Source of the DNA: Sisyra terminalis
Taxonomy: Eukaryota > Arthropoda > Insecta > Neuroptera > Sisyridae
Length of the DNA: 64,000 nucleotides
Direction: 5' to 3'
Assembly (NCBI GenBank): GCA_958496175.1
Contig: OY292275.1
Span: 2,542,001-2,606,000 of the forward strand
The position numbers and the translations under genes are program-made. How positions within the stretch are numbered: position 1 is the first letter of the stretch; every line of letters begins with the position of its first letter. The notes beneath the pieces are model-generated. The model was not told the DNA's origin. It saw only the letters and a program-made list of their open reading frames with translations, and ran no database searches. This document shows positions 34,625 to 47,010 of the stretch, one piece after another.

Positions 34625-35567
34625 TCTATTATTATAAAGAGGAAAGATTTGATTGTTTGTTTGCTTTGAATAGGCTCCGAAACTACTTGACCGATTTGAA
34701 AAATTCTTACACTGTTGGGAAGCTACACTATTTCCGGTGAACATAGGCTATATTAAATTTTCAAAAAAGTTAGGGATCCATATTAAAACTCCAATAATGT
34801 AACTCAAGGTCTAAAAAAATTACCAAAAAACATTCTTTTATCGCGTGCGCTGCGAAAACTATTGGTTATAGAACAAAATAATGTGGTACGATTTTGCTTA
34901 ACATATCATTATCTACAAAAAATAGAGCAGCAGCATATGTCTAACTATTATAGTTATGTCACAATAAGTGTTTTTTTATTTTAAAAAATATATATAAATG
35001 CCACCGTTATAAAAGCTCTTTTATTTATACTTTGGGTTTAATCCTCATCAAAATGAATTGCTTCATATTTAAGTTTGCTTCAATACCATTATATAACTTT
35101 TTGAGTTATTCAATTTGAACATTCCATTCGAAAGATATCACAAGTTTAAAAATGTAAGTTATTTGAAAAATGTCGCATGGTCACCGCTGTTTACTTATAA
35201 TTAAGACCAACTTTATTGAACTTGGCGATATTTTTTATTTATGTATAGATGCTAATTGATTTACGGATTATTTGGTTCACGATAGGTATACCTACTATAG
35301 GTATACGCAATAGACATACTCTTTAGATATGTATTAATATTTTTTGAAAATTAATTGATTATAACATAAAACAATTTTATTCTTTGCAATAGTTTATTAA
35401 ATGTGTCTTTTTAAAGTTGACAAAATAGTGTTTTTAAGTATGATTATGTTTTTCGTAAAAGAAATAAGAAAAATAATAATTTTCATAAGCCACTACAAAT
35501 GGCAAATTTGAAAAGAAAACATAACCTACACCTACGTCACGCAGACGAAGTTGCGGGGATCAGCTAG
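34625..35567 (+). mobile_element. Helitron-like non-autonomous element H2
   Basis: It starts TCTATTATTATAAAGAGG after an A and ends TTGCGGGGATCAGCTAG before a T. It shares its first 250 bp with H1 and its last 330 bp with H3 (inverted). A short subterminal stem CGCA...TGCG lies about 11 nt before CTAG. It does not encode protein. Confidence 0.55.
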
Positions 35568-36329
35568 TCAATAATAAAATGAACAAAATTAAGTTCAATA
35601 CTTCATTAGAATAATAAATATATAAAAATAAAAATTATATAAAAAGAAATCAATTATTTCAATTGCAAGTCAACCAACACATTTTGTCGGCCTAAAGTGT
35701 TAAGCTGCTAAATTTTTTTTAAACAGTGTTTTCAGGGAAAGGAAAAAAAAGTGAATATAAGCCACATAAGTTACTACATAAAGCAGATTTCCGATTCATT
35801 TTGCATATTAAGAAATTTTTATATTTAAATAGATTTATCAGTTTGTCATTTGATAGAATTTTTTATTCCTTCCTATTGGAACAAAAAAACAACAAAATTT
35901 AAAAGTGAACTTAGCAGATTGAGAATTTAGGCTGACGACTTGCTTTATTGAAGCTATGTATTTGGGTTCATGCGTTGCCCTCGGATTGATTCTCTCCATT
36001 GAAGCATCTTGTCATTACATTGACATGCAAAGTTTGTCAAATCAGATATCTTCAGCATAAAAAACAAAGTAGGGGTAGTAGACCAATTAGAGCTTGAAAA
36101 ATTACGGGACCGATTATGATGATATATGATTTGTTAGATTCGTCTTCCTTCCGAATAGCAGAATAACTATTAACATATCTTAACAATTCACGGAAAAAAA
36201 TGAATAAAATGAGTTTTTAAATAAATTAAGCTTGGCATTTTACGCAATTGACAGTTCACGTCACCCACACTTATATGTCAATTTAATATTGTTGGTAATT
36301 TTTATTTAAGAAACGCATTTAACCATTGA
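35568..36329. other. AT-rich DNA without a gene
   Basis: No gene, RNA or repeat could be supported here. Confidence 0.4.
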
Positions 36330-37200
36330 AACCATTGGAAGTTCGACGCAATGACTGACTTTGTTTTGAAGGTGCAATGATTTTACTGATTGGCGATTTC
36401 TCCCAAACATTGCCAATCATTCCAAGTTTAGATTCTACCAATAAAATATACCTATTCCTGCTTAAAATCATAAAATTTGTGACACAATGTAAAAAAATTT
36501 CAGCTGGCAACATGAGTTGCATTGCAGAATGATCAATCTACTGAAGAATTTTCCAAACAATTTTTGAATCTCGGTAATGGCAGTGTTCTTGTCGACGAAT
36601 CAAGCATATTTACTTAATTTCCTTCGAATTTTGTCGCCTTCAAAAATTTTACTTAATTCCTAGCTTTTTTATAAAACTGCAGGATAACGTTTAAATCAGT
36701 TTAATTGGAATAAAAATTCAAACCAATAACACGGCTATTACCGATATCCATTCATTTCTAGGATAAATCTTCTGCAGATCAATCGTTCAGCAATGCAATT
36801 CTTATGTTTTTTTTCCAGGTGAAGTTTCTCCATATGGTTCCATAAATTTGATAATTTAAGGCAAGCATTTATTTTTTAAACAGAAGTCGATCCTTAATGT
36901 CTGAAGTCGTCCACTTCTGCAATTCGAAATGCAGAACGACTAATCTGGAAAAGTGTTTTCCAAACAATTTATCGATATTGGTAATGGGAAAATTTCCGTT
37001 GACACATCATCGGGGTGCATTATTTTCCCTACCAATTTTTGCTACTTTACTAAGTTAATGGTGTTCCCAAACTTTGCTCAAAATTACAAAAATTCCACGT
37101 ACTGCGTTGTGATACATAATAAATGCAAAATGAAATGCCAAAATGACGTGGACCTACAATCTTTTTGCTTGCAACACTCTTCAAAATTAAGAATTAAATA
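36330..37200 (+). pseudogene. Helitron Pif1-type helicase, two broken fragments
   Basis: The first fragment reads EGAMILLIGDFSQTLPIIPS (helicase motif with the GDxxQTLP signature) from about 36369. After a stop and frame change near 36520 it continues LQNDQSTEEFSKQFLNLGNG. The second fragment (from about 36900) repeats the same region: FSKQFIDIGNGKISVDTSSG, then FPNFAQNYKNS. Both match the Helitron-encoded Pif1-like helicase in order. Stops and shifts make both inactive. The two cover overlapping parts of the domain, so they come from different copies or a duplication. Confidence 0.7.
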
Positions 37201-39845
37201 ATTATTTTAACACAAATTATATAAATAAAAACGTCAAATTCAAACGTTGCTAAGCTTTTTCCAAATAAATCACAGGAATCGATGATTACAAATAATATTA
37301 GACGTAAAAAGCAAGTAGGCGTAAAGTTTATAAATAAATAAATTCATTGTTAAAACAAATTATTCGAATTTTTCTCGCCGTAAAAACCATCCTTGAACTC
37401 CAACGAACATTTTAAAAAAAAATTGGCCAAATTGGTCCAGGCGTTGTTGAGTTATGCGCTTACCAACACATTTTGCGATTCATTTTTATATTATAGATTC
37501 AACAGCAAAATAAACTTTTGTAAAATTCAAATTTTCATGTTAAAATCAAACTTAATTATCACCTTAGCGAACTCGTAGTTGCTAGGGTAACAATTTGACA
37601 AGAAAAATCCCATTGATTTAGAGCTAATTCTCAGATATCTATATTATCGATTTTTAAGCGCACTTTTTAAATTTTTTGCTTGACATTTTCAAATAAAAAA
37701 ATACTTTACAACTTTTCTAAAGGATAAACGACATTCATAAATCCAAAGAGAAGCCTTTTAAATTTACATTGAACACACACGTGTATGTAAGCCCCAACAT
37801 ATTATCCGCCCTCGAGTTCTTTTTCAAGTAATAAAATCAAGCACTTAACATAATAAAATACAAATACTTACGTAGCTAATTAAAAAAAAAATTATAATAA
37901 TCCAATAAATCTGTGCACTCAAGTACGAAAGAAATCCAAAGAGCAAATCACCACTTAAATGTTTTGGTCTTAATTTTTCTTGTCACTTTGTCTGCGTTAT
38001 AAATTCGTATTACCACATTAAAACATTCCCTCAACTTTAACACACATACACATTTAACAGCCAACAATGCATATAACTCACAAGACAATCGCAATAATTA
38101 ACACAACAATTACTACGTATTTATATATTTTGCGACACCTTTACAAGTTTTCCTTGTTCCATTTATGTATTACTCATAGCTCGGCTCAATATTCATTTAT
38201 TATTTTATCACCTCCGTATTATTTTTCGAAAAAACTTGAATTATTTTTATTTCACACACACACACACACACCACTCTGAAACAATGAGCTATTAATCACA
38301 ATAAAATTGACTCATACAACATTGCAACGGTTAAACTAATTAAACCCTAATATAATTAAGTCTTCAAATTTGACAAAAAAAAAAAAAAACAACCCTTTGA
38401 TTTACCAATAGCTACCCAAGAAAATCATTTAAAGCAAATTTGCTACAAGTTTCAATTGAATGGCTCCTACACAACTTATGGTGAGCTTTAGAAATAAATT
38501 GAATTTTTTTAGCACTAATTTAATAATGATTTACATGAACATTGTGGAAAAAAAATTCAATAAATCTCTAAAATTATTAGAAATTCCTTGAACAAAATCA
38601 ATTGTACATGCAATAAACGAGGTGAATCTTAGCAAACTGTAATAACATTAACTTAAGATTTGAACCCTCTGGAACCCGGAGGGTTCCTATTTTCCGAAAA
38701 AAAGGAAGGGAAATTTATTTAATTAAGTCGCAAATATCTTCAAATGCATAATTGTTTCAAAAAAGATCCTGATATCTCCTAAAATTAGCTCATTGAAATG
38801 AGCCAATGAAGTAGACATTCCTATTATCTATTATAATTTTCAAAATGTATTAATTTTTTAAAATATTTTTAATTTAATTGAATATGGTTGAAGTGATTTA
38901 GTTAAAGAGCATATTTCCTTCTAGAATGGTTATATTTAAAGCCAGTTGTAGCCAATCACAGCGCTTTTTATAAACTATAAATTACGCAAAGTTTCCTCGA
39001 TTGGCCCAAACGCAAAACTATTTTTCCCCATAAGAAATAACATTGTAATTTTTCTACTAAAAACCTATTTTCTGTGAAAACGAAGCGAAAACTTGCAAAT
39101 TGGAATTCTTAATTTTCAATTTGTTTTTGCTTCTTTTATCATAATCCGTTCTTAAATCGCGGCGCCGAAGATATTAGGAACTCCCTCAAAAATTAAATGA
39201 GAGCTTAAGTTGCATTTCTAACATTTTAGCTCTACAATTTAATTTGATTCGATTTTTTTTAAAACTAAAGCACTTAACTTGATCAAAGCTTAAAAATTTT
39301 CACCGAATTATATCTCATTTTAGTCACCAATAATTTTTTTCTTAAAAACATGTAAAGTTTCAAAATTGCAAACAAAAATTGTATAAAAATGCTCTACTTT
39401 AAATAGGGAGGGTATAACGTCAAAACAGGTTCACCCTATTTTTGTGACCAAAGGGTTAAACATTAAAATATTTTATTCAAATGTAAAGAGTAAAAAATTT
39501 ACATCCCTTCCTCACCCAATATTTCAAAACTATTCCCAACAATTGCTTTCTAGTTGGCTATCTCTATGGTAATATATTTTATGGTACCAGTTTTTAATCT
39601 GATCTACCTATTCAGGTGTGATACAATTTCGATATGATCTCAAAACCAATAACAAACCTCAGTGATTTTTCTTAGGCATTCAACTGACATTTAAAATTAT
39701 AAAATTTCCAAGAATGAATTACAATTTGTTGTTTTTCGAAACACACATTTTTTTAATAAACACACACTGAAATTTGATATTGGCTCGACAAAAAAGAAAA
39801 ATGTTTCGCGTGGTTTTTACTCGCACGTTGAAATCACTTTGATAT
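37201..39845. other. AT-rich DNA; Helitron-related end and (CA)n
   Basis: At 37425-37500 the stretch CGTTGTTGAGTTATGCGCTT and its flank resemble the 3' part of insect Helitron-type repeats. A (CA)n tract lies at 38253-38272. The minus-strand stretch 37870-37960 reads as a hydrophobic frame ending at a consensus donor GTAAGT, but it has no acceptor or start. No gene is called. Confidence 0.35.
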
Positions 39846-39849
39846 CAAT

Positions 39850-40290
39850 AGCATAATGTTATTGCATTTGAATAGATGTACCTTTACGAGTCGTATGCAC
39901 GGTCGCGGTCCCAATAGAGGGGCTCTTTCAATTCGCGGTCACCGCGACTGTATTGTTAGCAGCCACGCGGTCTTCAACCAACTGCGTCCTCACCATCGGC
40001 TCGTTCCATCACAGAGCCCATCATCGTGGGCTACTCCCCGTTAAAAAAAAAAAAAAAAAAACAGAAAAATATACAAACAATATGTATGTATAAATGCGCG
40101 GTCGTTTAACGCCCTTCTCGAATTTTACAAAAGGGCCCTCGGAATAATTAAAATGACTAGATAGTGAATGCGGCATTGTCTCCGAGCAGTTCGGTTTAAC
40201 TTTCACTGATCAATGCGGGTTAGTGGTGTGTGAAAGGGGACGGAAACCATTGTTACCATTCTGTCCCCCGTGCATTGTATTTCTGGGTGA
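39850..40290. promoter_or_regulatory. GC-richer island, possible promoter or 5' UTR
   Basis: A clearly GC-richer patch interrupted by an A19 run at 40043-40061. It contains GC-rich dyads (GCGGTCACCGCGAC near 39936, GATGATGGGCTC/GAGCCCATCATC near 40014). No open frame has a motif. It may be the promoter or first exon of a gene whose body is not recognised. Confidence 0.3.
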
Positions 40291-40544
40291 TGGGCCCACT
40301 AAAAATAACCAACTTTAAATTAAATTATTCTCAAATATTTACGTTTTGTATCCTATTCACCAACGATCGCATGAAGAACTCGTTCGATTATTGAAAAAAA
40401 TAAAATCGAATAACAAAAATTTAAATTGATCTCATGGTGAGAACTCCTACGAGAATTCTTTCGTTTACTTTGAATAAAATCCATTTCCATTGCCAATCGA
40501 TTGATTTGCAATTTTATGTCGATACAAAGGAGCTTTTGCGTGAA

Positions 40545-42997
40545 ACGTTTGTTGCGTGCAGACTTTTACGATTGAAATTCTTTCGATTATTTCCTATAAA
40601 ATAAATAGAATGTAGTGGAAATTGTTCAAAGAAGATGCCTGAAAATTATTATATGAGTATACCTTAACATTAATTTTTTTAAGACGCAACGCAGAGGAAC
40701 TCTCTTGAGAGGCCTCCAGAACAAAAAAAAAATACCTTAAGATTAAAAGCTGGCTTCAAAGGGTATTATTTGAGCTTTTTTGGATTGTAATTCTAGAAAG
40801 ACTATTAGGACCCGGCGTTATTTCTAGTTTTAACATAAATCTAAGTAGGCAACTGATTTACCCCTTATGAATATTTCTTAGCACATGTTCAAATAGTCTT
40901 AAAGTACTAAGGTGGTTTCGAATCGGAGATGGACAAGCAAGTACAACACGAGGGGCGTTTTCTTCTTCTTTTCCTCGATTTCTGTGTATAGTTGACTCAG
41001 CATTTATCTTCAAGGTGGGCAGATAATTCCTCGGATAAGAATATCGAGTTTGTAGTCTATCAGCAATATAATTTCTTTCCTTTCCAGGTTTAAAAGCTTT
41101 TGTTTGGTTTTTTTCAAAAAAATTTTCCTCTTAAGTACTTTTAATAAGATTTTCTTTATTCATCTCGATTTCAATTAGCTATGCATCCTAGTGCTGAGTA
41201 CTTCGATATTCTGGTACCCAGGAAAGTAATTTTCACGAAAATGAGGCTTTGAATTATCAAATCCATTTTCAAAACTCCAAAATTAACAATAAAACCACAT
41301 TTCAATCCTAAAATAAAAAATAAAATTAAATATTCTTTGAATTGTAAAGCATGATTCTATTACGTTATACCTAAAACGTTAGTTGTGTGCAGACTTTTAC
41401 GATTGAAATTTTTTCGATTATTTCCTATAAAATAAAACAAATTTAGTAGAAATTGTTTAAAGAAGATGCCTGAAAATTATTATATGAGTATACCTTAAGA
41501 TTAGTCCTTTTAGGACGCAGTGCAGAGGAACTCTCATGAGAGGCCCCCAAAACAAAGGACAAATACCTTAAGATCAAAATCTGGCTTCAAAGGGTATTTT
41601 TTGAGTTTTTTTTGATTAGCAAGACTATTAGGACCCCGCGTTATTCCTAGTTTTAACATAAATCTAAGTAGGTAACCGATTTACCCCTTATGTATATTTC
41701 TTGGCTCATGTTCAGGTAGCCTTAAAGTACTGAGATGGCTTCGAACCGAAGATGGACAATCAAGTACAACACGAAGGGCATTTTCTTTTTCTTTTCCTCG
41801 ATTTCTGTGTATAGTTGACTCCGCATTAATCTTCAAAGTATGCAGATGATTTCTCGGATAAGAGTATAAGAGTTTGTAGTCTATCAGCATTATAATTTCT
41901 TTCCTTTCCAGGCTTAAAAGCTTTTGTTTGTTTTTTTTCAAAAAAATTTTCCTCCTAAGTACTTTTAATACGATTTTCTTTATTCATCTCGATTTCAATA
42001 AGCTGTGCAACTTAGTGCTGAGTACTTCGATATTCTGGTACCCAGGAAAGTAATTTGCACGAAAATGAAGCTTTAAAATATAAAATCCATTTTCAAAACT
42101 CCAAAATTAACAATAAAACCACATCCCAATCCTAAAATAAAAAATAAAATAAAATACTCTTTGAATTATCAAACATGATTCAATTACGTTATACCTAAAA
42201 CGTTTGTTGTGTGCAGACTTTTACGATTGAAATTTTTTCGATTATTTCCTATAAAATAAAACAAATTTAGTGGAAATTGTTCAAAGAGGATGCCTGAAAA
42301 TTATTATATCAGTATACCTAAAAAATAGGTCTTTTTTGGACGCAGCGCAGAGGAACTCTCATGAAAGACCCTCAGAACAAAGGAAAAATACCTTAAGATC
42401 AAAATCTGGCTTTAAAGGGTATTTTTTGAGCTTTTTTGGATTAGCAAGACTATTAGGACCCCGCGTTATTCCTATTTTTAACATAAATCTAAGTAGGCAA
42501 CTGATTTACCCCTTATGTATATTTCTTGGCTCATGTTCAGGTAGTCAGTACTGAGGTGGTTTCAAACCGAAGATGGACAATCAAGTACAAGTACAAGTAC
42601 TTCTTTTCCTCGATTTCTGTGTATAGTTGACTCAGAATTTATCTTCAAGGTGTGCAGATGATTCCTCGGATAAGAGCATCGAATTCCCTACCAGCATCTT
42701 TCTTTTCCAGGTTTAAAAGCTTTTGTTGGGTTTTTTTCAAAAAAAAAATTCCTCCTAAGTACTTTTAATACGATTTTCTTTATACATCTCGATTTCAATT
42801 AGCTATGCATCCTAGTGCTGAGTACTTCGATATTCTGGTACCCAGGAAAGTAATTTCCACAAAAATAAGGCTTTGAAATCATCAAATAATCAAATTTTCA
42901 AAATTAACAACAATCTCTTATTCCCATCCTAAAATAAAAACTAAAAATGAAAATATTCTTTGAACTACAAAGCATGATTCAAAAACGTTATACCTAA
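40545..42997 (-). repeat. Three-copy tandem array, about 0.83-kb period
   Basis: Units begin at 40545, 41376 and 42200 (shared ACGTT.GTTG.GTGCAGACTT), spaced 831 and 824 bp; the third ends near 42997. On the minus strand each unit has an acceptor-like TTTTATTTTAGG and an AATAAAG-like signal (ATAAAG in the third), with a short frame between. In unit 1 that frame reads GLKCGFIVNFGVLKMDLIIQ and on to CIAN and a stop; in units 2 and 3 it is broken. It looks like a duplicated transcription unit that has decayed, or a young satellite. Confidence 0.65.
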
Positions 42998-42999
42998 GC

Positions 43000-43330
43000 A
43001 AAGGTTATAGTCACAAATTCTTGCACAACTTGCAGTTCTTGGAAATTCATTTCAATTTTAATTTTCTGTCCTAAAAAGTAAAGGATTATCAATTAAATAT
43101 TCACTTAACTAATGGGATTTATAAGATTAAAGTGGATTAAACCATGCTTACCATCAATGGCGTTTCCTTGGTCTCCATTACGAAATTTTCCACGTGATAA
43201 TCCATGGCAACCTTTTTTTTTCAATCTCTAAATTCCAATTGGTTGATTGTTTCTGTAATTTTAAAAGTTGTTTATTGAAATTTGAAAAACGATAAGAGGT
43301 GCCAATATAAATAATATAACCAAAGAAAAC
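43000..43330 (-). CDS. Duplicated two-exon unit, copy P1
   Basis: On the minus strand an exon ends at a consensus donor (ATTGATG|GTAAGC, near 43150), followed by an intron of about 78 nt and an acceptor TTTACTTTTTAG near 43073. The second exon is open in the frame giving IKIEMNFQELQVVQEFVTIT and ends in TAG. A matching first-exon frame reads CHGLSRGKFRNGDQGNAID; an ATG frame (MDYHVENFVMETKETPLM) is also open but stops soon after the junction. Copy P2 keeps the same splice sites, and exon length differences are multiples of three. Function is unknown. Confidence 0.35.
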
Positions 43331-43428
43331 CCCCAATACTTCATTATTGAATTTAAATGATTTAAATATTTTAATGGGGTAAAGAAACTGTTAAACTCTC
43401 TAATACATATTATGATTTATCTTCTTCC

Positions 43429-43800
43429 CTAAAATATTATCTTAACTATAAAATTAGAGACGAATAAACATACCTTAGCAGAATTAATGGAATTCATTGT
43501 ATTAAAAGAAATTTGCAGTTCTTGAAAATTTATTTGAATTTCCTCCATCTCAACTAAAAATTGAAGTTTTCTTGATAAAATATTTGCTTGATTTATATAA
43601 TTAATAAGATTAAACAATGCTTTTACCATCAGTAAATATGGCGTTTCCTTGAGCAAATTTTTCTCGTGGTAATTCAAGGCACTCTATAATAATTTTGCCT
43701 TGCAAACATTTTCATTGGTTGATTGTCAGTTCAAATTCAAAAATTGTTTGTTAAAATTTTAAAAATACGAAGAGTTGCCAATTTAAATGATACCAACAAG
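43429..43800 (-). CDS. Duplicated two-exon unit, copy P2
   Basis: Homologous to P1: first-exon frame CLELPREKFAQGNAIFTD, donor GATG|GTAAAA, acceptor CAATTTTTAG, then VEMEEIQINFQELQISFNTM and a donor-like GTATG after SINSAK. The region upstream on the minus strand, with a CCAAT-like motif, is also shared with P1 and appears a third time at 43937-44030. It may be a paralogue or a pseudogene. Confidence 0.35.
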
Positions 43801-44130
43801 TATAATTACAAATTTTTGAATTTTCTGAATTATTGTCTTATAAAGTTAATTATAACAAGTTTTATTTATAAAATTCATAAAAATGAGTGCAAAAATTGTA
43901 ATTCAAGGCACTCTATAATAATTTTGTCTTAGAAACATTTTCATTGGTTGATTGTCAGTTCAAATTCAAAAATTGTTTGTTAAAATTTTAAAAATATGAA
44001 GGATTGCCAATTTAAATGATACCAACAAATATAATTACAATTTTTTGAATTTTCTGAATTATTGTCTTATAAAGTTAATTATAACAAGTTTTATTTTTAA
44101 AATGAGTGCAAAAATTATACTTTAAAGTTA
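43671..44130. repeat. Tandem duplication, 230-bp period
   Basis: AATTCAAGGCACTCTATAAT at 43671 recurs at 43901, and the following 220 bp or so are nearly identical. It duplicates the upstream part of unit P2. Confidence 0.8.
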
Positions 44131-45130
44131 AAAAAGTGTAATTTAAGTTCTTGATTAAAGACGAGGTAGTCACATGATTACTTATTTCCGCCCGCGAAAA
44201 TACAAATCAATTCAAAACCATGCAGAAAAATCAAATTTTCATCGTAAGTATTGAAAAATTCAAATATTTTGCTCTCATTTCTAATAAACAACGTTTTTTT
44301 TTTCCAGAAAAAAGTTTTACAAAGGCACCAAAGGCATTACAATAATTAAAAGTGGACAAATTACATTTATGTAAATGACCTGGTTTTAATTAAAATTCCA
44401 AGCCTAATAAAATAACATGATGGGAAATATGACGTACACAATATCTGAAATTTAAATCATTTAAATTTTCTTATCTTTAAATTGAAAAAAGAAATGAAAA
44501 TTAAATTAAATATGATATGGAAATGAAAGTAACGAAAAATTTGACACAGACTTCATGGATTTTTTTCAATATAACAACAACAAATGATTTAAATATGCAA
44601 CAATTCCACTTTCTCATATTCAAATTTGTGCGATTATTGCGTTCAAGATGAAAGCAAAATTGGACTTTACTTGGAATTGCAGGCCAAGTATCTTTTATTG
44701 TAACAATTAAGAAAGGGTTAAGCATAAAGTGTAATGGAACTGGTTTATAAAAGTTTAATCTCTAGTTTTGATCTTGAAATATAATACTTCAAAAATAAAA
44801 TAGAAGAGTTAATTGTCTTTTCGGAACTTTCGAGGCAAATTGTTTTAATGAAGAAAAAAAAATAGTGTGAACACTGTATTTATTTTAATTGCCACTTTTA
44901 AATGAATGTGTGAAACAATAATGAGACTTTGTGCTTAACTTTCAAGAATTAAATTCAAACAATCCCGTACACAAATTTGTACGCTTAATTTAGATAATTA
45001 GTGTTCATTTTAAATAAATTATATTTTACTAACAAACAATTACTTCCCATTCCAATGGGAACTATACTAAGATTTGAAACTATTTAAAATATTTTTAACG
45101 AGTTTACTTTTTGATAAATTTTTAGGAAAT
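44131..45130. other. AT-rich DNA without a gene
   Basis: No supported gene or repeat. Confidence 0.45.
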
Positions 45131-45138
45131 ACGAACTG

Positions 45139-46415
45139 TGAAATTCTCTGAAGACAATCCGAGCTTTAAGCTCGGGATTGATCCACCCAACCACCCGCAG
45201 AGCTTTTATTTACAATAAGAAAAACATTTTTTCAAACAATAACAATATATTTAAGACTTAAAACAAAAATCTAATAAATAAGTACTTAAGATTTTCAATG
45301 GAAAACTTCAACTTTTAAACTCAAAAAAAGTAATTTTCTTTATTTGAAATCAAAAAGAGAAAAGGAATAATTTAAAAAACGAATGATTTGATGAAAAGAA
45401 AAAAACACCAAATTCTTCATATACAAACCAATATAAAATTGATTTCCTTTATAAACGATGATTTATTTTAAAAATTTGTCAGTCGAATTATGATTTAATT
45501 GGGCCAACTTACGTTTAAAACTATTATGATATTCCAAAACGTTTTATCTCCGTACAAAATCGAAAAGTTTTCTTTCCAGGTGTTAGCGACATCTTTTGGT
45601 GGTTTTTTAAAATACTTTCTGTCAAATATTTCGAAGCTTTCGCAGAAGCTGCAAAAAAGAGCTTTATGAATAATTTTAATACAATCAGTTAATAAGCTCA
45701 GACTTATCAAATTTTTATTTTTTTTTTTGAAATTAATATTAACCTATGGATAAATATATATTAAGAAAACCACAAAGCATAATACAATAATAATGAATCA
45801 AAGATTACAAAAAATTTCATTCATCTTTCAGCATAGTATTAAAGTTTAACTTTAGTCATTGAAAACTTAAGCTTAAGCTTGAAAGCTCAAGCAGCAATCA
45901 AATGATTTTACTATGAAAATAAAAAAAAGCTTAAAATTTGAAATAGAAAAATGATATTTGAAGTTTAAGTTCAAAGTAACAGATACAAACTGTTACTGCG
46001 GGCTTTAAAGCCCAAAATTTTCCACCCAACCACCTCACCGAGCTTAATTTACAAACTTTAAATACAAGAAATATATTTGTTAAAAGAAAAATTAAAAAGA
46101 TTAAAAAAATTTAAATCCAAGTCAATAAAAACAAATATTCAAGTAATTTTAGACCAACTTTGAAAAATTCTTTGAAGACAATCAAAGCTTAAAGCTCGGA
46201 ATTTATCCACCCAACCACCCACCGAGCTTTAATATTGTAATAAGAAAAACATTGTTTCAAATAAAAACAATATATTTTTAACTTAAAATAAAAATCTTAT
46301 AAATAAGTACTTAAGATTTTCAATGAAAAAATTTCAACTTTTAAACTCAAAAAAAGTAATTTTCTTTATTTAAAATCAAAAAGAGAAAAAAAATAATCTA
46401 AAAACCGAATGATTT
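45139..46415. repeat. Direct repeat pair of about 250 bp, with a third partial copy
   Basis: 45139-45390 and 46166-46415 match in direct orientation (TCTGAAGACAATCCGAGCTT ... CGAATGATTTG). A shorter related segment at 45990-46055 also has the TCCACCCAACCACC motif flanked by GAGCTT. The shared piece is the same in all three: a dyad of AAGCTC around a C-rich box. Confidence 0.65.
45513..45648 (-). CDS. Candidate internal exon, unknown gene
   Basis: A 136-nt block between a strong acceptor (CTCTTTTTTGCAG) and a consensus donor (AAC|GTAAGT) on the minus strand. One frame is open throughout (45 codons) and includes KYFKKPPKDVANTWKENF and YGDKTFWNIIIVLN. The composition is protein-like. It lies between the two 250-bp repeats. 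I do not recognise a domain. The nearest minus-strand exon candidates are P1/P2 and 46.67 kb. Confidence 0.45.
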
Positions 46416-46666
46416 GTATGTAAGTTTGATATTCAGAAATTTAAATCATAATATTAGTCAAGTGCATTGAAAAACCATCAAAACGCGTTAAAATCTAAAG
46501 AAGAATTTACAAAATTAAAATTATAAAACACATAATTTAAATGCAATTGTATAACTAAAGATTTATAAAGTTAATTTTGAATATATTTTCAAAGGAAAGC
46601 AAATAAATGTTGCAGTAATTTTCAACCATCTTTCCGTTCCAATCATTGATCATAAGAAAAACGTAT

Positions 46667-47010
46667 TAGGTTCGTATTCAATATCATTTTATTTCATCAG
46701 ACATTCGATTTAAGCCACAAAATAATTTCAAGTCCTCAACAATCTTAGACATTAAGTATTGAATTCCCATTTGGTTCACAACACTGCAAATTTGGACCGA
46801 AAGAAACATGGAAAATATTGAGCGCAGTTTGACCAATTTTTGTATTATTTTGCGGATTTACATTGCAGTTTTTCAAGTTTATATAAGGGTTGCTTAATCT
46901 TTAAAAAGTTCAATAGGAGGACCAAAAGTTTTGCCAAGTTCTGCAATTGCATTAGCTGCATCAATTAACTGCAATTTACTTTGTCCAAGGAATACAGTCA
47001 AACTTTCCAG
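46667..47010 (-). pseudogene. Coding-like patches, possible decayed gene end
   Basis: On the minus strand, from about 47009: a frame starting after an acceptor-like AAAACTTAG reads GQSKLQLIDAANAIAELGKT and FGPPIELFKD, then stops. In another frame SNPYINLKNCNVNPQNNT follows. After a good acceptor (GGTCCAAATTTGCAG) a last block reads VVNQMGIQYLMSKIVEDLKL and ends with TGA, overlapping an AATAAA. The blocks do not join in one frame with the splice sites I can see, so this is either a decayed gene or a gene whose exons I have not set correctly. Confidence 0.3.
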
